This document shows positions 57,601 through 62,419 of a stretch of DNA of 64,000 nt, piece by piece. Source of the stretch: Tenodera sinensis (Eukaryota; Arthropoda; Insecta; Mantodea; Mantidae). Every line of letters begins with the position of its first letter. Position 1 is the first letter of the stretch. The translations under genes were made by a program, and so were the position numbers. Location of the stretch: assembly GCA_030765045.1 (NCBI GenBank), contig CM060972.1:2092501-2156500 (forward strand). Reading direction: 5' to 3'. The notes beneath the pieces are model-generated. The model was not told where the DNA came from, ran no database searches, and saw nothing but the letters and a program-made list of their open reading frames with translations.

Positions 57601-60600
57601 TGTGTGTGATTTTTTTTCGTTAGTGAAACATGTTAACTTGGTCAAATAAGATAAAAATTGTACTCATTGGCTTTGTACAAGAAAGACAGTTACTCCAAAT
57701 ATTGCAAAAATAATTAGAGGGAAAAGGATATAAAAAGCTCAACAATTGAATACAATTGTAAATGTTGAATGTATGATGCTGAGTCAAATGAAAACAGGAA
57801 ATATATTTTTACAGTTCATTTATTACAGACGGAGTTGAAACAAGTACACTATTTTTCAGTTTAGTCTCCCTGCTTTTCGATACATTTTTGCCACGGAGTT
57901 GGGAGGGCATGGATACCTTGGACTATACACATAGCCACTCATGCACCGCCTGTTTCATCTCTGTGTCAGTCACAAACTTTTTGCCACCTGTGGACCAAAG
58001 ATGTGGAAGTGAGAGGGCACAAGGTTGGGGGAGGCACTCCTGATAGTCGTCAGGGTTACACGAGCCATATGAGGTCATGTGTTGCCACGCTGGATGAGAA
58101 CACCTGTTGAGAGGAGTCTGCAGTGCTTGGTGTGTATGGCAGGCTTCAGAATGTCATGCATTAATTCACTATAGGTGGCGCTGGTCCATGTAATGTTGTG
58201 GTTCCAGAACAAGGTCAGCATCACATTTTGGGCTGCAGAACTTTGGCTTTGGCAATGACGGGTGCCACCATTTGGTAGTGATAGACCTAAGACTCATTTC
58301 CAGTCACAATCTGCTTCAAAAATGTCACCTTGCAGTTTGTAGCAGTGCAGCAGCTCCTGGCAGGCATTGACTCACCTCTCCTTCATTTTCGGAGTCATCC
58401 ATTGAGGTACCCATCTTGTGGCCACTTTCTGGTACTTCAACTCATCATGGACAACATGGAGAGTAGAACCATGACTAACCTGTAATTGCACTGACCCATC
58501 TATCCTGCAGAATCATCACCTCCGCCACTGCAATTGCCTCAGCTCTCACAACATGTGCCTGGCCCGGCCCGGCCTCAGTGCATTCGTCAAACTTGTGCCA
58601 CTGCTGAATTTCGTGCACCATTGGTACACCTGAGGATGTGATAAACTGCGCCAACATGCCTTCACTGTGTAGGAAACAGACCACTGTGTGCTGCTCTTCT
58701 TTGGTACACTCCAACAGAGGGACTGCCATATTGGAAACTCCTGTATCGCACTGCTGGGTCACATGGGGTTGCAGGAGAGTACATGCACATGCATACCAGG
58801 TCTTATCGTGATAACAGAAGTTCTAGATTTTCTATAGCAGTTTTCCAGTTTTCATTTGATTCACCCACATAGTACCAGTATATACTCGTAAATTACAGAA
58901 GAGCTACGAAGTGGAATGTTCATTTACTGTATTAAACACCCACTTGAATACAATAATAAATATTATTTCTACTTCAACTTGTATACGCAGTCAATAAAAG
59001 TGCAAGTCTTTTGATACTGCAAATCATACAACCCCCACTGTCTTTCCTTCCAGTTGTCCGGGAATCAGACTAAACAGTATGGTGTCATAATACATTGAAT
59101 TAAGGCTGCCTAATTTTAAGTATAAGTGTGCAAAGTTTGTCCAAATTCGTCAAATAGTGACAATTTGCACACAAAATATGAGTATGGGTAACTTTTTGAA
59201 GTTGCATGGTATCCTATAATTTTCACCAAGTTGTGCAGCCCAAGTATACAAATTTGTGTCCTAGTTGACTATGCAGTATACTACTCGGCCACAATATGAA
59301 TGCACTTGAAGGAGGGTGCCACAGGTTTGTTTACTACCGTAAGTCTAGGGATCTGCGAGGAGTGAGGGGAAAGGTGATACTGGCAAGCACAGTCACACAA
59401 TGAAAACAGTACTCACCTGCTGCTGTCTTAGCATTAGCAACGTATTCTTTCTTTCCTGGCACAACAAATATGCAAAAGAGCATCATCAAAGGCAAGATTT
59501 TTTGGTGGTAATTATTTGAAGAATTGTCATTAATAATTATTTGAAAAATTCTCATTAATAATTTAAGTTAGCAGTATTTTCTGTTGAGCATTATACTTAA
59601 AATTCACATTAATTTTGCACAAATTTTCGGGTAAAAGTAATACACATAAACATTAGTAAAATTAAATTTAACAGATAAGTAATGTTACTGTAACATTATT
59701 GTTCAGAATTTCTCCAAATTGAAACATTTATTTTATTATCATAACATGAATCACTACATACATCAGACATCAGGGTCATTTCCCATCAATCAGCATCACC
59801 AAATTGCAACATACAACAAGTTGTGAGACTTTCATTTTTAATAGTTGTCCTATCTGTTACAACCATGTTATATGTAGAAAAACATCTCCTGCTGTCAGCA
59901 TTTGATACTGGTACACAAAGACATTGAGGGGAGTTTTCATAGAAAAAGTGGTAACGTTCACCTTTTGCTTTGAGTGCTCAGAGTGCTGTATCAAATTTGT
60001 TCAACAATAGTGCAAAGTTCCCTGTGCTTTAACTTGGAATATGAGCTTGTGAGCTTATGAGATAACCTTTTACTGCAGACTCGCCAATTGTATTGTCGGG
60101 AAGTTTTCTTTGTCTCTACCAATAATATTTATTTTGTAGCATTGTGAGAAGTTGATCTCAAAAGAAGCCATGTTATTAAATTCGTAAGAATTAAACGTGA
60201 ATTCTTTCAGTGTTACTAAAATCAAAACATAAACACGTTCAACTGCCTGGTACATAATAATCTTCAGCTGCTGGTGTTACTCTGTTTACATTGCAAGCAT
60301 CTCGGTATTGGTGATGTTTTCTTTACGTGACTGTACCTCCGAAACCCTGCCTACTTGTGACATAGATGTTTAGCTTGAAAAAGAAACACCTAATTTTTAA
60401 ATTTTTGGAAACATGTAGCCTGTGACCATCTGGAAGAATAGGGATTTTAACGTTAAAAAAATTATGAAAATTAGTTGATTGGTTTTTAGATTGCCCTACA
60501 GAGATACACTGTTCTCTTTGTACATTTTAGGTTATCGCATGGAGCATCGCCAGCAGCACGAGATCCTCGGTTAGTGTCACGTGACCCTCGAAACAGATCT

Positions 60601-61998
60601 TCCGTACTCCTTTCCCCTTCATCCTCGTCATCATCTAGTGCAGATCCAAGGAGCAAACCTGCAGAGGAGTCTCGACCAGCAAGTCGCTCTGTCAGACGAA
60701 GTAGTTCTTCTTCCTTTACGAGCATCTACAGTGCTGCAATCACTTTACCTTTGGCTGCCAATACTCCAGTATCAGAGAGGGAAACTGGTAAGTACCCTGA
60801 TGTAATTCTTGAGTCAAACTATCTACAGAATTTGGAAATCATGAATAGCATTTGCTAAAACTATTTCACAAATACAATGAAGCAATTTACCAAAAAATCA
60901 TCATCACCACCGCCACCATCATCCGTTGTCGTCATTGTCATCGTCATTGTTACTATTACTACTATTATTACTATTATTATTATTACTATTACTACTATTA
61001 CTATTACTACTATTACTATTGTTATTGTTGTTATTCTAGTTCTTATTATTCTTCTTATTATTCTTATAAAATCATTAAATATTTATATTTATTTGCAATG
61101 TAAGTGGTGGCAGTATTTTGGGAAACAAGTTCAAAATGTATGGTTGTGTTTCGCTATTCTTTTATTGAGGATTGTAAGAATGCATTTAGTATAGGCAGAA
61201 AAAAGGTTCACTTTAAGGCCACTGTTCTAACCTATCTTTTTTCTGGTAAGTTTTGGAGCAGTTTTATTTGGTATTCCTTGCCTGAAACTTCTGATCTTCA
61301 AATGGATTCAACTTTATATATTTCTCAAATAAAATAGTGATTTAAATAAAAAATGTTGTTGTTAGCTAATGCTAGATTTCTGACAATGAAGTCATTAATC
61401 CTCTTGCTCTCCAATATTTTTCACTGATGATATTGAAAAGAGCAATAGCAGTAATAGTAACCGCTTTTTAGAGAGCACCATATTTTTATGTTTTGGCGGT
61501 CACATCGCTCTCTCACAACCCCCAGAATGTCTGGAGGACCATAAAAAATGTTGATTATTGCAATAAAATCATAAAATATTTATTTGCAATATAAGTGGCA
61601 TTGTTTTAAAAAACAAATTAGAATTGTATGGTCATTAAGATTTGTGTTGTTTCACTGTTCTGCTTCAGTTTTTCACATGTTTGAAGCCTTTGTCTGTGGA
61701 TGTGTTTACAGGAGGTGGTGACACTGATTTGCGCAGCTATCTGCCACCAGCCATATCGGATACAGATTTGCGCCAGAGCCTGGGTCGTTTTGGAGACACG
61801 GACCTACGAACTGGACCTAGTGATGTAGACTTGAGGGGCATGCTGAGTCTGCCCTTCAAGCCAGTTCCTATGCACACTCCTGCTACGGAGATAGATGCCT
61901 CACTCACCAGTCATCCCCCAATACACTATAAGGTTGTTCCCATCAGCATACCTCGTCCTGATTATTCTGGACTCAAGTTAACCATTTCTGACCCTCAG
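33305..61998 (+). CDS. su(s): Suppressor of sable / ZC3H4-like CCCH zinc-finger protein (12 exons found, 3' end outside window)
   Basis: I joined twelve exons by GT..AG junctions with matching phases: 33305-33664, 36463-36685, 40094-40410, 41976-42197, 47202-47466, 49159-49333, 50342-50557, 54455-54708, 55106-55341, 56376-56692, 60531-60787 and 61712-61998 (1043 codons so far). The predicted order is: acidic N-terminus with DGEIEDGEI (residues 6-14), Lys-rich and Glu-rich stretches, RG-rich region, three CCCH fingers (about 290-361), IPSLFEIQVP, Ser/His/Arg-rich basic region, RELFLRIQQQQ, ENWYSSDEEE (about 733), Ser/Thr-rich part, DPR repeats, and DLR repeats. This is the architecture of Drosophila Su(s) and vertebrate ZC3H4/ZC3H6. 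In those proteins the fingers bind RNA and the protein works with WDR82 in the nucleus to stop or destroy unproductive transcripts. Function here is inferred by family. The start ATG follows a probable splice acceptor. The introns (1.0-5.0 kb) are rich in transposons. The stop codon was not found. Confidence 0.92.
33855..34312. mobile_element. TA-flanked MITE (Tc1/mariner-like ends)
   Basis: The ends are CTACTTGGCAAA and its inverse TTTGCCAAGTAG, with further matching GAG(C/G)CATATT just inside, flanked by TA at 33853-33854 and 34313-34314. 458 bp, no coding capacity. It sits in intron 1 and contains the long hairpin at 34074-34204. Confidence 0.7.
34074..34204. repeat. Long hairpin, 59-bp arms, 13-nt loop
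   Basis: Left arm 34074-34132 and right arm 34146-34204 are reverse complements with one mismatch. Key words: AAAGCTTCACTTATCTTAG in the left arm and CTAAGATAAGTGAAGCTTT in the right arm. Loop 34133-34145. Confidence 0.95.
34364..34415. repeat. GAT/ATC microsatellite, self-complementary
   Basis: GATGATGATGACGATTATCA followed by CCATCATCATCATC forms a short palindrome of trinucleotide repeats. The 300 bp on each side within intron 1 show no other feature. Confidence 0.8.
34945..35150 (+). mobile_element. LINE-A 3' end fragment
   Basis: Shares CAGACATTCTGGGGGTTGTG, CCAAAACATAAAAATATGG, TGCTCTCTAAAAAGC, ATATTGGAGAGCAAGAGG and ATTAATGACTTCATTGTCAG with the minus-strand piece at 61350-61545. The last coding words read RGLMTSLSEIQ in related copies. 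This is a 5'-truncated retrotransposon tail. Confidence 0.75.
35190..35345 (+). mobile_element. tRNA-like SINE (SINE-F), Ala-GGC-like head
   Basis: A tRNA-like region spans 35236-35310. GTCACAA pairs with TTGTGGC as an acceptor, GCTC/GAGC form a D stem, and TCCGC/GCGGA form a perfect anticodon stem with loop CCGGCAA, which would give anticodon GGC. Position 33 is C rather than T and the T stem has two mismatches, so a working tRNA is unlikely. Flanks on both sides match the copy at 46515-46760, showing a dispersed family. Confidence 0.7.
35576..35961 (+). pseudogene. hAT transposase remnant, C-terminal dimerisation domain
   Basis: The frame from about 35573 reads VGEKVSEKLKSVPQTNPEL and then the hallmark hAT C-terminal block MTSVDVECLFSSKCSLVLSD, KRSNFSVENLEKVL (canonical form VDVERSFS..KN.LSD.R). 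It resembles hAT transposases related to the domesticated CGGBP1 lineage. The catalytic and BED-finger parts are absent and the expected Arg of VERSFS is replaced (VECLFS). It lies in intron 1 and is probably a decayed transposon fragment. Confidence 0.75.
36463..36685 (+). CDS. su(s): su(s)-like exon 2 (residues 121-195)
   Basis: Acceptor TTCATTGTAG at 36462, then KRKKSHGP and a strongly acidic Glu/Asp run (EEEEEVEEGENEDDDDD), followed by MLFVRGASPVMHSPMHGGF. Donor TCTG|GTGAGC, phase 1. Joining to exon 3 restores the frame through a Gly codon. Confidence 0.88.
36916..37190 (-). pseudogene. LINE-A-like RNase H fragment
   Basis: The minus-strand frame from 37190 reads QLFFQWFSAHCRITGNDQAD and MLSKKGSKIIYKVKQKIPF, matching the end of the RNase H domain at 25924-26985 (FQWIPAHCGLSGNEKADFLAKK). 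Only the terminal part remains. It abuts a REP-A copy at 37192. Confidence 0.75.
37192..37345 (+). mobile_element. REP-A 5' fragment
   Basis: TTTTGCTTTCTCTACTACGT with hairpin partner AGTAGAGGAAG, then TTGTATTCCATCC, GGAAATATATGTTTTGAGG, AGCATTTTTAGAAAAAGG and the start of the TG part. Truncated there. Confidence 0.8.
37720..38035 (-). mobile_element. SINE-D, minus strand
   Basis: Contains CACTACAAGCGTCATTGG, GGGGTGCAGTACTGGAGGG, GGACGTGGTCAGCGCC, AACGAGGCTGAGTGCAC and the inverse B box GGGGATCAAACCCGGG. It matches 44495-44765 in order. Confidence 0.75.
38230..38635 (+). pseudogene. Penelope-like element, ORF C-terminus (plus strand)
   Basis: The frame from about 38244 reads SAVAEQSTWADGEHTIQYNE, LSSMLYYHARL, a TAA stop, then RKAIEIYKHPNNFNRKEEA and LKLNKTCHPIL. 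The REAIEI-KHPNNFNR-EE-LKLNK wording is characteristic of the end of Penelope-like retroelement proteins, after the GIY-YIG endonuclease. The in-frame TAA falls where a Tyr codon would be expected. The reverse transcriptase region is absent, so it is a dead fragment in intron 2. Confidence 0.8.
39360..39645. repeat. CTCACT-rich simple repeat
   Basis: Tandem CACTCACTCACTC words with interspersed CCTTCTTACCTC and TATTTCACTCACTCAG in intron 2. No coding meaning. Confidence 0.85.
40094..40410 (+). CDS. su(s): su(s)-like exon 3 (start of zinc finger 1)
   Basis: Acceptor TTTCCAG at 40093. Encodes Tyr/Asp-rich YESGYEDSDYEDC, then an RG-rich basic stretch (KRGRGIKRRPTGGRGRGLQ), as in ZC3H4 before its fingers. 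Ends CMFYMQGKCQK with the first two Cys of finger 1. Donor AGAAG|GTACAA, phase 0. A tandem CAGGAG at the acceptor could in principle remove one codon. Confidence 0.9.
40450..41690 (-). pseudogene. Penelope-like element, RT C-terminus and GIY-YIG endonuclease (minus strand)
   Basis: Read on the minus strand from about 41620, broken frames give LTFLDLKITRDIDGITFQIH and RKPTH, the end of a Penelope-type reverse transcriptase (FLDL.I.....I.RKPT). Next comes a segment equivalent to the linker. Around 40945-40800 there is SGTYQINCNSCKK followed by YLGKTKRNLDIRLKEHK, a GIY-YIG endonuclease signature with GTY for GIY and YLG for YIG. After that come HHFWNENHNIGLN and the C-terminal tail. Several frameshifts and the palindrome at 41136-41262 interrupt it. 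A hammerhead-like motif lies near its 3' edge (40536-40570). It sits in intron 3. Confidence 0.8.
41136..41262. repeat. Perfect palindrome, 58-bp arms, 11-nt spacer
   Basis: 41136-41193 and 41205-41262 are exact reverse complements over 58 bp. Key words are GAGGTTATTTTGAGTCAC and CACTCACCTTCACTACTAAA in the left arm. The outer 40 bp of the arm recurs, diverged, at 40474-40517 (GAGGTCATTTTGAGTCAC), at the 3' edge of the Penelope-like fragment. Confidence 0.97.
41765..41885. repeat. Inverted repeat with nested hairpin
   Basis: CACTTCATTCTGTAGTTTG (about 41772-41790) is mirrored with one mismatch by CAAACTACAGAATGGAGTG (41857-41875). Between them GGGACAAA and TTTGTCCC (41823-41840) form an inner hairpin. 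Probably a decayed foldback element in intron 3, 100 bp before the zinc-finger exon. Confidence 0.8.
41976..42197 (+). CDS. su(s): su(s)-like exon 4 (zinc fingers 1-3)
   Basis: Acceptor GTTGACAG at 41975. Completes finger 1 (C-x7-C-x5-C-x3-H, residues C290, C298, C304, H308), then finger 2 (C319, C327, C333, H337; CKFYLMDCCAKKDKCLYMH) and finger 3 (C342, C351, C357, H361; C-x8-C-x5-C-x3-H). All zinc ligands are present. The exon is symmetric (phase 0-0, 222 nt), so skipping it would keep the frame but lose the fingers. Donor CTCAAG|GTTGGT. Confidence 0.95.
42585..42822 (-). mobile_element. REP-A 5' part, inverted
   Basis: Contains GTGTCACATCCTTAAAAGGC, TACCAACTTTGGTTTTTAAA, TTTTTGGGTGGAATACAA and the end ACTTACTATAGGTAGTAGAG, where AGGTAGTAGAGAAAGT pairs with ACTTCCTCTACTTACT as the terminal hairpin. 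Confidence 0.85.
42823..43840. other. Intron 4 sequence, no feature recognised
   Basis: About 1 kb of AT-rich intronic sequence with no coding character or clear repeat ends. Confidence 0.5.
43845..44175 (-). mobile_element. SINE-E, minus strand
   Basis: Matches 55535-55880 in the opposite orientation: CTTACACCCCCTAGG, GAGTCAGACGCCTGTCGGGG, GGTGGTCAGCCAAGCACTAG, GATGATATGAAATGCAGGC, AGAACCCAGAGAAAACCCAC and the inverse B box GGGATCAAAACCAGG. Confidence 0.75.
44495..44765 (-). mobile_element. SINE-D, minus strand
   Basis: Contains CCACCTCTACCCACTACAG, GTGGGGTGCAGAACTTG, GGGACATGGTCAGAGCCC, AACAAGGCTGAGAGCAT and the inverse B box GGGATTGAACCTGGG. Same order as 37720-38035. Confidence 0.75.
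44962..46064. mobile_element. Non-autonomous hAT element with 8-bp target duplication
   Basis: 1103-bp element flanked by exact ACCAACAG duplications at 44954-44961 and 46065-46072. The left end CAGGCGCGGCTCCTC and the right end (reverse complement CAGTGGCGGCTCAC) are hAT-type terminal inverted repeats, and GGGTAGGCA words follow each end. No transposase domain is visible inside. A GGGGCAAGGGGGGCC and GGCCCCCCTTGG pair at 45610-45640 may mark a nested repeat. It lies in intron 4. Confidence 0.85.
46073..46510. other. Intron 4 sequence, no feature recognised
   Basis: AT-rich, no coding or repeat signature that I could support. Confidence 0.45.
46515..46760 (+). mobile_element. SINE-F copy with degenerate tRNA-like head
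   Basis: Contains GATTGTAAGTTGCCTTTGGG, then AAAATAGCTCAGTGGTTAGAG (A box) and TGTGGTTCAAATCCTGG (B box), with the anticodon stem destroyed. Flanks match 35190-35345. GATTGTAAGTTGCC recurs at 63971-63984, where another copy appears to begin at the window edge. Confidence 0.65.
47202..47466 (+). CDS. su(s): su(s)-like exon 5
   Basis: Acceptor TTGTATAG at 47201. Encodes HLETAPKEILGDFPRLSREG directly after the fingers, a segment typical of insect Su(s) proteins, then KGPIPGKKIPSLFEIQVP, equivalent to KKIPSLFEI in vertebrate ZC3H4. Donor GAAG|GTGAGC, phase 1. The upstream intron is the longest inside the gene (5.0 kb) and contains SINEs and a hAT element. Confidence 0.92.
47845..48000 (+). pseudogene. 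LINE reverse transcriptase fragment
   Basis: The frame reads KQIGAYQCGFTTGKSTIDQI, LTLRQILQKLYEFKIDT and CHQFIDFNV, corresponding to reverse transcriptase motif 2 (QxGFRxGRST-DQI) and the approach to the first catalytic Asp (LFIDF.AAYD) of RTE-like and related insect non-LTR elements. It is cut off before the catalytic Asp-rich block by a REP-A copy at about 48005. Confidence 0.75.
48005..48580 (+). mobile_element. REP-A copy lacking the 5' end
   Basis: Contains CATGTTTTGCGGCCCCCTC, AGCATTTTAGAAAAATACC, AACAGCAATACTTAAAAATGA, GATATTTTCATGACAAATG, GTACCTATAAGAAAATATG, TTTATCTCTATAAACATGAAG and the 3' end GAAAGTCATGTGTAGTACAA. Confidence 0.8.
48715..48970 (-). pseudogene. Mariner transposase C-terminal remnant
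   Basis: Minus-strand frames with shifts read FEPLKEVMGGSKFLSTEEVH and then PKTFFFRGICSLPKHWRKCV, followed by the QGKLV equivalent of the QGDYVEK terminus. This is the end of a mariner transposase. The upstream catalytic parts are missing. Intron 5. Confidence 0.65.
49159..49333 (+). CDS. su(s): su(s)-like exon 6
   Basis: Acceptor TTCTTACAG at 49158. Encodes DDGTSTPLPLSPKQEHSK and a basic KKSGHKRRSHRE stretch, then GDESHMPRADSEERETLM. Low-complexity linker, probably disordered. Donor AAGAG|GTGAGT, phase 2. Confidence 0.85.
49710..49790 (+). mobile_element. LINE-A 3' end fragment
   Basis: Short copy: TTGGAGAGCAAGAGGATTAA, TGACTTCATTGTCAGAAATC and AGCTAACAACAACAT. Same terminal words as 35070-35140 and 61350-61420. 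Confidence 0.75.
49930..50268 (+). mobile_element. REP-A 3' fragment
   Basis: GATATTCCTTGTTGTTAATT, CATTTGACTGTCGCTTAGG, TTGTATCTATAAGGAAATATG, TTTATCTCAATTAACATG and the 3' end AATATATCAGATTTTTTTTT. It ends about 75 bp before exon 7. Confidence 0.75.
50342..50557 (+). CDS. su(s): su(s)-like exon 7
   Basis: Acceptor TGGTTTGCAG at 50341. Encodes LGNHESSDDHTTGKSDKHK and a His/Arg/Lys-rich stretch (HHRGRHHRQRHKRSKSKG) like the basic linkers of the family. Donor GCAGG|GTAAGT, phase 2. The upstream AT-rich sequence to 50268 is a REP-A 3' end, so this exon sits about 75 bp from a repeat. Confidence 0.85.
50713..51582 (+). mobile_element. REP-A, the most complete plus-strand copy
   Basis: About 870 bp. 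Starts TTTTTACTTTCTCTACTGG and includes every conserved word in order: TTGTATTCCACCG, CACCGGAAATATATGTTTTG, AGCATTTTTAGAAAAAGG, CTGTCTGTCAGTCAGTC, CAGCATAACTCATAAATGA, AATGTCTTTCAAGGATGCGAC, CTACCCTTTACATGGAAAG, TTTTCTTGAAAATGGCTCT, TACCTACAAGGAAATAAAC and AGTAGAGAAAGTCATGTGAG, then CAACACATCAGAGTTTTT. No open frame runs through it. Confidence 0.85.
51690..51960 (-). pseudogene. CR1/jockey-like LINE ORF2 extreme C-terminus
   Basis: The minus-strand frame ends CTVRYNTRLEDV and NLKKKIKTHVINHSFYSIED followed by YL. The YNTR..(L/F)KKK(L/I)KTHL.NHSFYSI.EYL wording is the usual end of several insect LINE ORF2 proteins. It has an internal deletion and lies in intron 7. Confidence 0.6.
52749..54079 (+). 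mobile_element. Mariner transposon, complete ends
   Basis: 1331-bp element flanked by TA at 52747-52748 and 54080-54081. The left end CGAGGGCCGTTCAGAAAGTA continues ACCTCCG. The right end is its inverse over 27 bp with one mismatch (AAAGTA versus AAAATA). Length and structure are those of a full mariner. It is inserted in intron 7 of the su(s)-like gene in the same orientation. Confidence 0.95.
52911..53980 (+). pseudogene. Mariner transposase, inactivated by a frameshift and a nonsense codon
   Basis: The reading begins at ATG 52911 (MCAAIENPAKCEV), then two TAA codons and a one-base shift occur around 52953-52985. The main frame runs 53015-53623 and, after a single TGA at 53621-53623, resumes in the same frame to the TAG at 53978. 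The DNA-binding HTH part is in the first half. All three catalytic Asp are visible: VTGDETWI, FLHDNARPHS and LAPSDYHLF, with 34 residues between the second and third (DD34D). The terminus is GDYVEK. The total span of about 355 codons fits mariner transposases. Two or three lesions in an otherwise well-preserved gene suggest a fairly recent insertion that is now dead. Confidence 0.93.
54455..54708 (+). CDS. su(s): su(s)-like exon 8
   Basis: Acceptor GTTTGTCAG at 54454. Encodes YSPSRPAADSDEGSHHQ, APSPPSIENSMAAAAVKLD and an acidic EEDEGKLEIVDGQDSEEES region. Donor GCAG|GTCAGC, phase 1. The mariner at 52749-54079 lies in the preceding intron, 375 bp upstream. Confidence 0.85.
55106..55341 (+). 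CDS. su(s): su(s)-like exon 9 (NWYSSDEEE segment)
   Basis: Acceptor CTGTCTGCAG at 55105. Encodes IPANLPKKQRELFLRIQQQQ and then ENWYSSDEEEAGSLTDVLKN. Vertebrate ZC3H4 has the matching ALYLRIQQKQ and GNWYSSDEDEGG segments in the same order, which strongly supports the assignment. Donor CAGCAG|GTAACC, phase 0. Confidence 0.93.
55390..55532. repeat. 88-bp tandem duplication
   Basis: AAGCACTCCCCAGTGAGGC, CAACCACAATGTCACCC and ATGTATG at 55399-55441 recur at 55487-55528. The two units start just after the exon 9 donor region in intron 9. Confidence 0.85.
55535..55880 (+). mobile_element. SINE-E, plus strand
   Basis: Head with ATGATTAGACCATTCACC and B-box-like CTGAGTTTGATCCCAGG, then GGATTTTCTTTGGGTTCTG, TTTGTCTGCATTTCGTATC, GTGTTCCCTGACAGGC and ATAAGGGGAGGGTAATC. 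It mirrors 43845-44175. Confidence 0.75.
56376..56692 (+). CDS. su(s): su(s)-like exon 10
   Basis: Acceptor TGTTGACAG at 56375. Encodes a Gln-rich TKEQQQQQNLQK start, Pro/Ser/Thr-rich sequence, and FKLADLSSINISESVSKLL, which resembles a short amphipathic conserved block. It ends SSSDKDPR at the start of the DPR-repeat region. Donor CCAAG|GTGAGT, phase 2. Confidence 0.88.
56876..57215. repeat. Long inverted repeat with hammerhead-like motifs
   Basis: 56876-56998 and about 57093-57215 are diverged inverted copies. Shared words (left as read, right inverted) are CCAATACAGGATAGATTT, GGGCTTGTAG, GTGACTCCTGGCTGGTT. Each arm contains a CTGA(T/A)(A/G)ATGCCCAACA motif, then GTCTTGGGC and (G/T)AAAC, at 56928-56964 (minus) and 57123-57159 (plus). 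This resembles a hammerhead ribozyme core with a GCCCAA/TTGGGC stem II. It lies in intron 10. Confidence 0.75.
57774..58869 (-). mobile_element. Decayed mariner-family element
   Basis: 1096-bp element flanked by TA at 57772-57773 and 58870-58871. The left end TGATGCTGAGTCAAATG and the right end (inverse) TGTGGGTGAATCAAATG match at 13 of 17 positions, and AAAAC(A/T)GGAAA continues the repeat. The minus strand carries transposase debris. Intron 10. Confidence 0.8.
58475..58762 (-). pseudogene. Mariner transposase N-terminal remnant
   Basis: The minus-strand frame reads CTKEEQHTVVCFLHSEGMLA, then VHEIQQWHKFDECTE and GQAHVVRAEAIAVAEVMI. It matches the usual mariner N-terminal helix-turn-helix layout (EQR.V.RFL..EG, W...F..G, PRSGQ..VVTPE.I..VE). 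The remaining transposase toward 57800 is present only as frame-shifted pieces without an intact catalytic triad. Confidence 0.75.
58872..60530. other. Intron 10 sequence, no feature recognised
   Basis: About 1.65 kb AT-rich. No coding character, no clear terminal repeats and no tRNA-like boxes. Confidence 0.5.
60531..60787 (+). CDS. su(s): su(s)-like exon 11 (DPR repeats)
   Basis: Acceptor TACATTTTAG at 60530. Encodes ARDPRLVSRDPRNRSS and ADPRSKP within Ser-rich sequence. Repeated DPR motifs are a hallmark of the C-terminal half of ZC3H4 proteins. Donor ACTG|GTAAGT, phase 1. Confidence 0.9.
60940..61040. repeat. (ATT/ACT)n trinucleotide repeat
   Basis: TACTATTATTACTATTATT-type array followed by GTTATTGTTGTTATTC in intron 11. 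Poly-Tyr and Ile-Thr open frames here are artefacts. Confidence 0.9.
61350..61545 (-). mobile_element. LINE-A 3' end fragment, minus strand
   Basis: Reverse of the words at 34945-35150: GTTGTTAGCTAATGCTAGAT, TGACAATGAAGTCATTAATC, GCTCTCCAATATTTTTCAC, AGAGAGCACCATATTTTTATG and TCACAACCCCCAGAATG. On the minus strand the end codes SEKYWRARGLMTSLSEI followed by a stop. Confidence 0.8.
61712..61998 (+). CDS. su(s): su(s)-like exon 12 (DLR repeats), last exon in window
   Basis: Acceptor TGTGTTTACAG at 61711. Encodes four TDLR/VDLR repeats (GGDTDLRSYL, SDTDLRQSL, GDTDLRTG, DVDLRGML), then HYKVVPISIPRPDYSGLKLT and ISDPQ. Donor CCTCAG|GTAGGC, phase 0. No further exon is convincing before 64000, so the gene continues beyond the window. 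Confidence 0.9.
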
Positions 61999-62419
61999 GT
62001 AGGCACAACAGTTTACAAATATCAATTATATTACATTTACTAAACTCCACTATTCTCTGATTGAAGTGTAAACAGTATTTCTTTAAATTTGCACCCTTCA
62101 GGTACTAGTATTTTTTATGACAAAGTAATTTTTTTAAGTAATTTCTCTCCTGAATGTTGTCCTCCATTGCCTAGATCAGAGCCTCTCAGGGTGCATGCAC
62201 GGTGCAAGGTGCAAACTTCCACTTGCTCTGTGCTTTCTCCCTCTTCCTCACTTTCAACAGTGTCTCTTCCTAACTGCATAATGTGTACATGAGGTGCACA
62301 GTGTTAAACTGGTTTAGTTTTTAATACCATGTCTGGTGTTTTGTTTTAATGATCTAGGAATCACTTGTACAAATCTCATTTTTGGATAAAGAATGCTCTT
62401 CTCCAAGATGTCGCATACT

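Noticed and set aside
60852..61194. Poly-Tyr and Ile/Thr-rich open frames
   Set aside because: They are produced by the ATT/ACT trinucleotide repeat in intron 11.
62089..62292. Possible exon 13 of the su(s)-like gene
   Set aside because: The stretch has Ser/Pro-rich wording, but I found no convincing acceptor and donor with matching phase, and it has no family motif.
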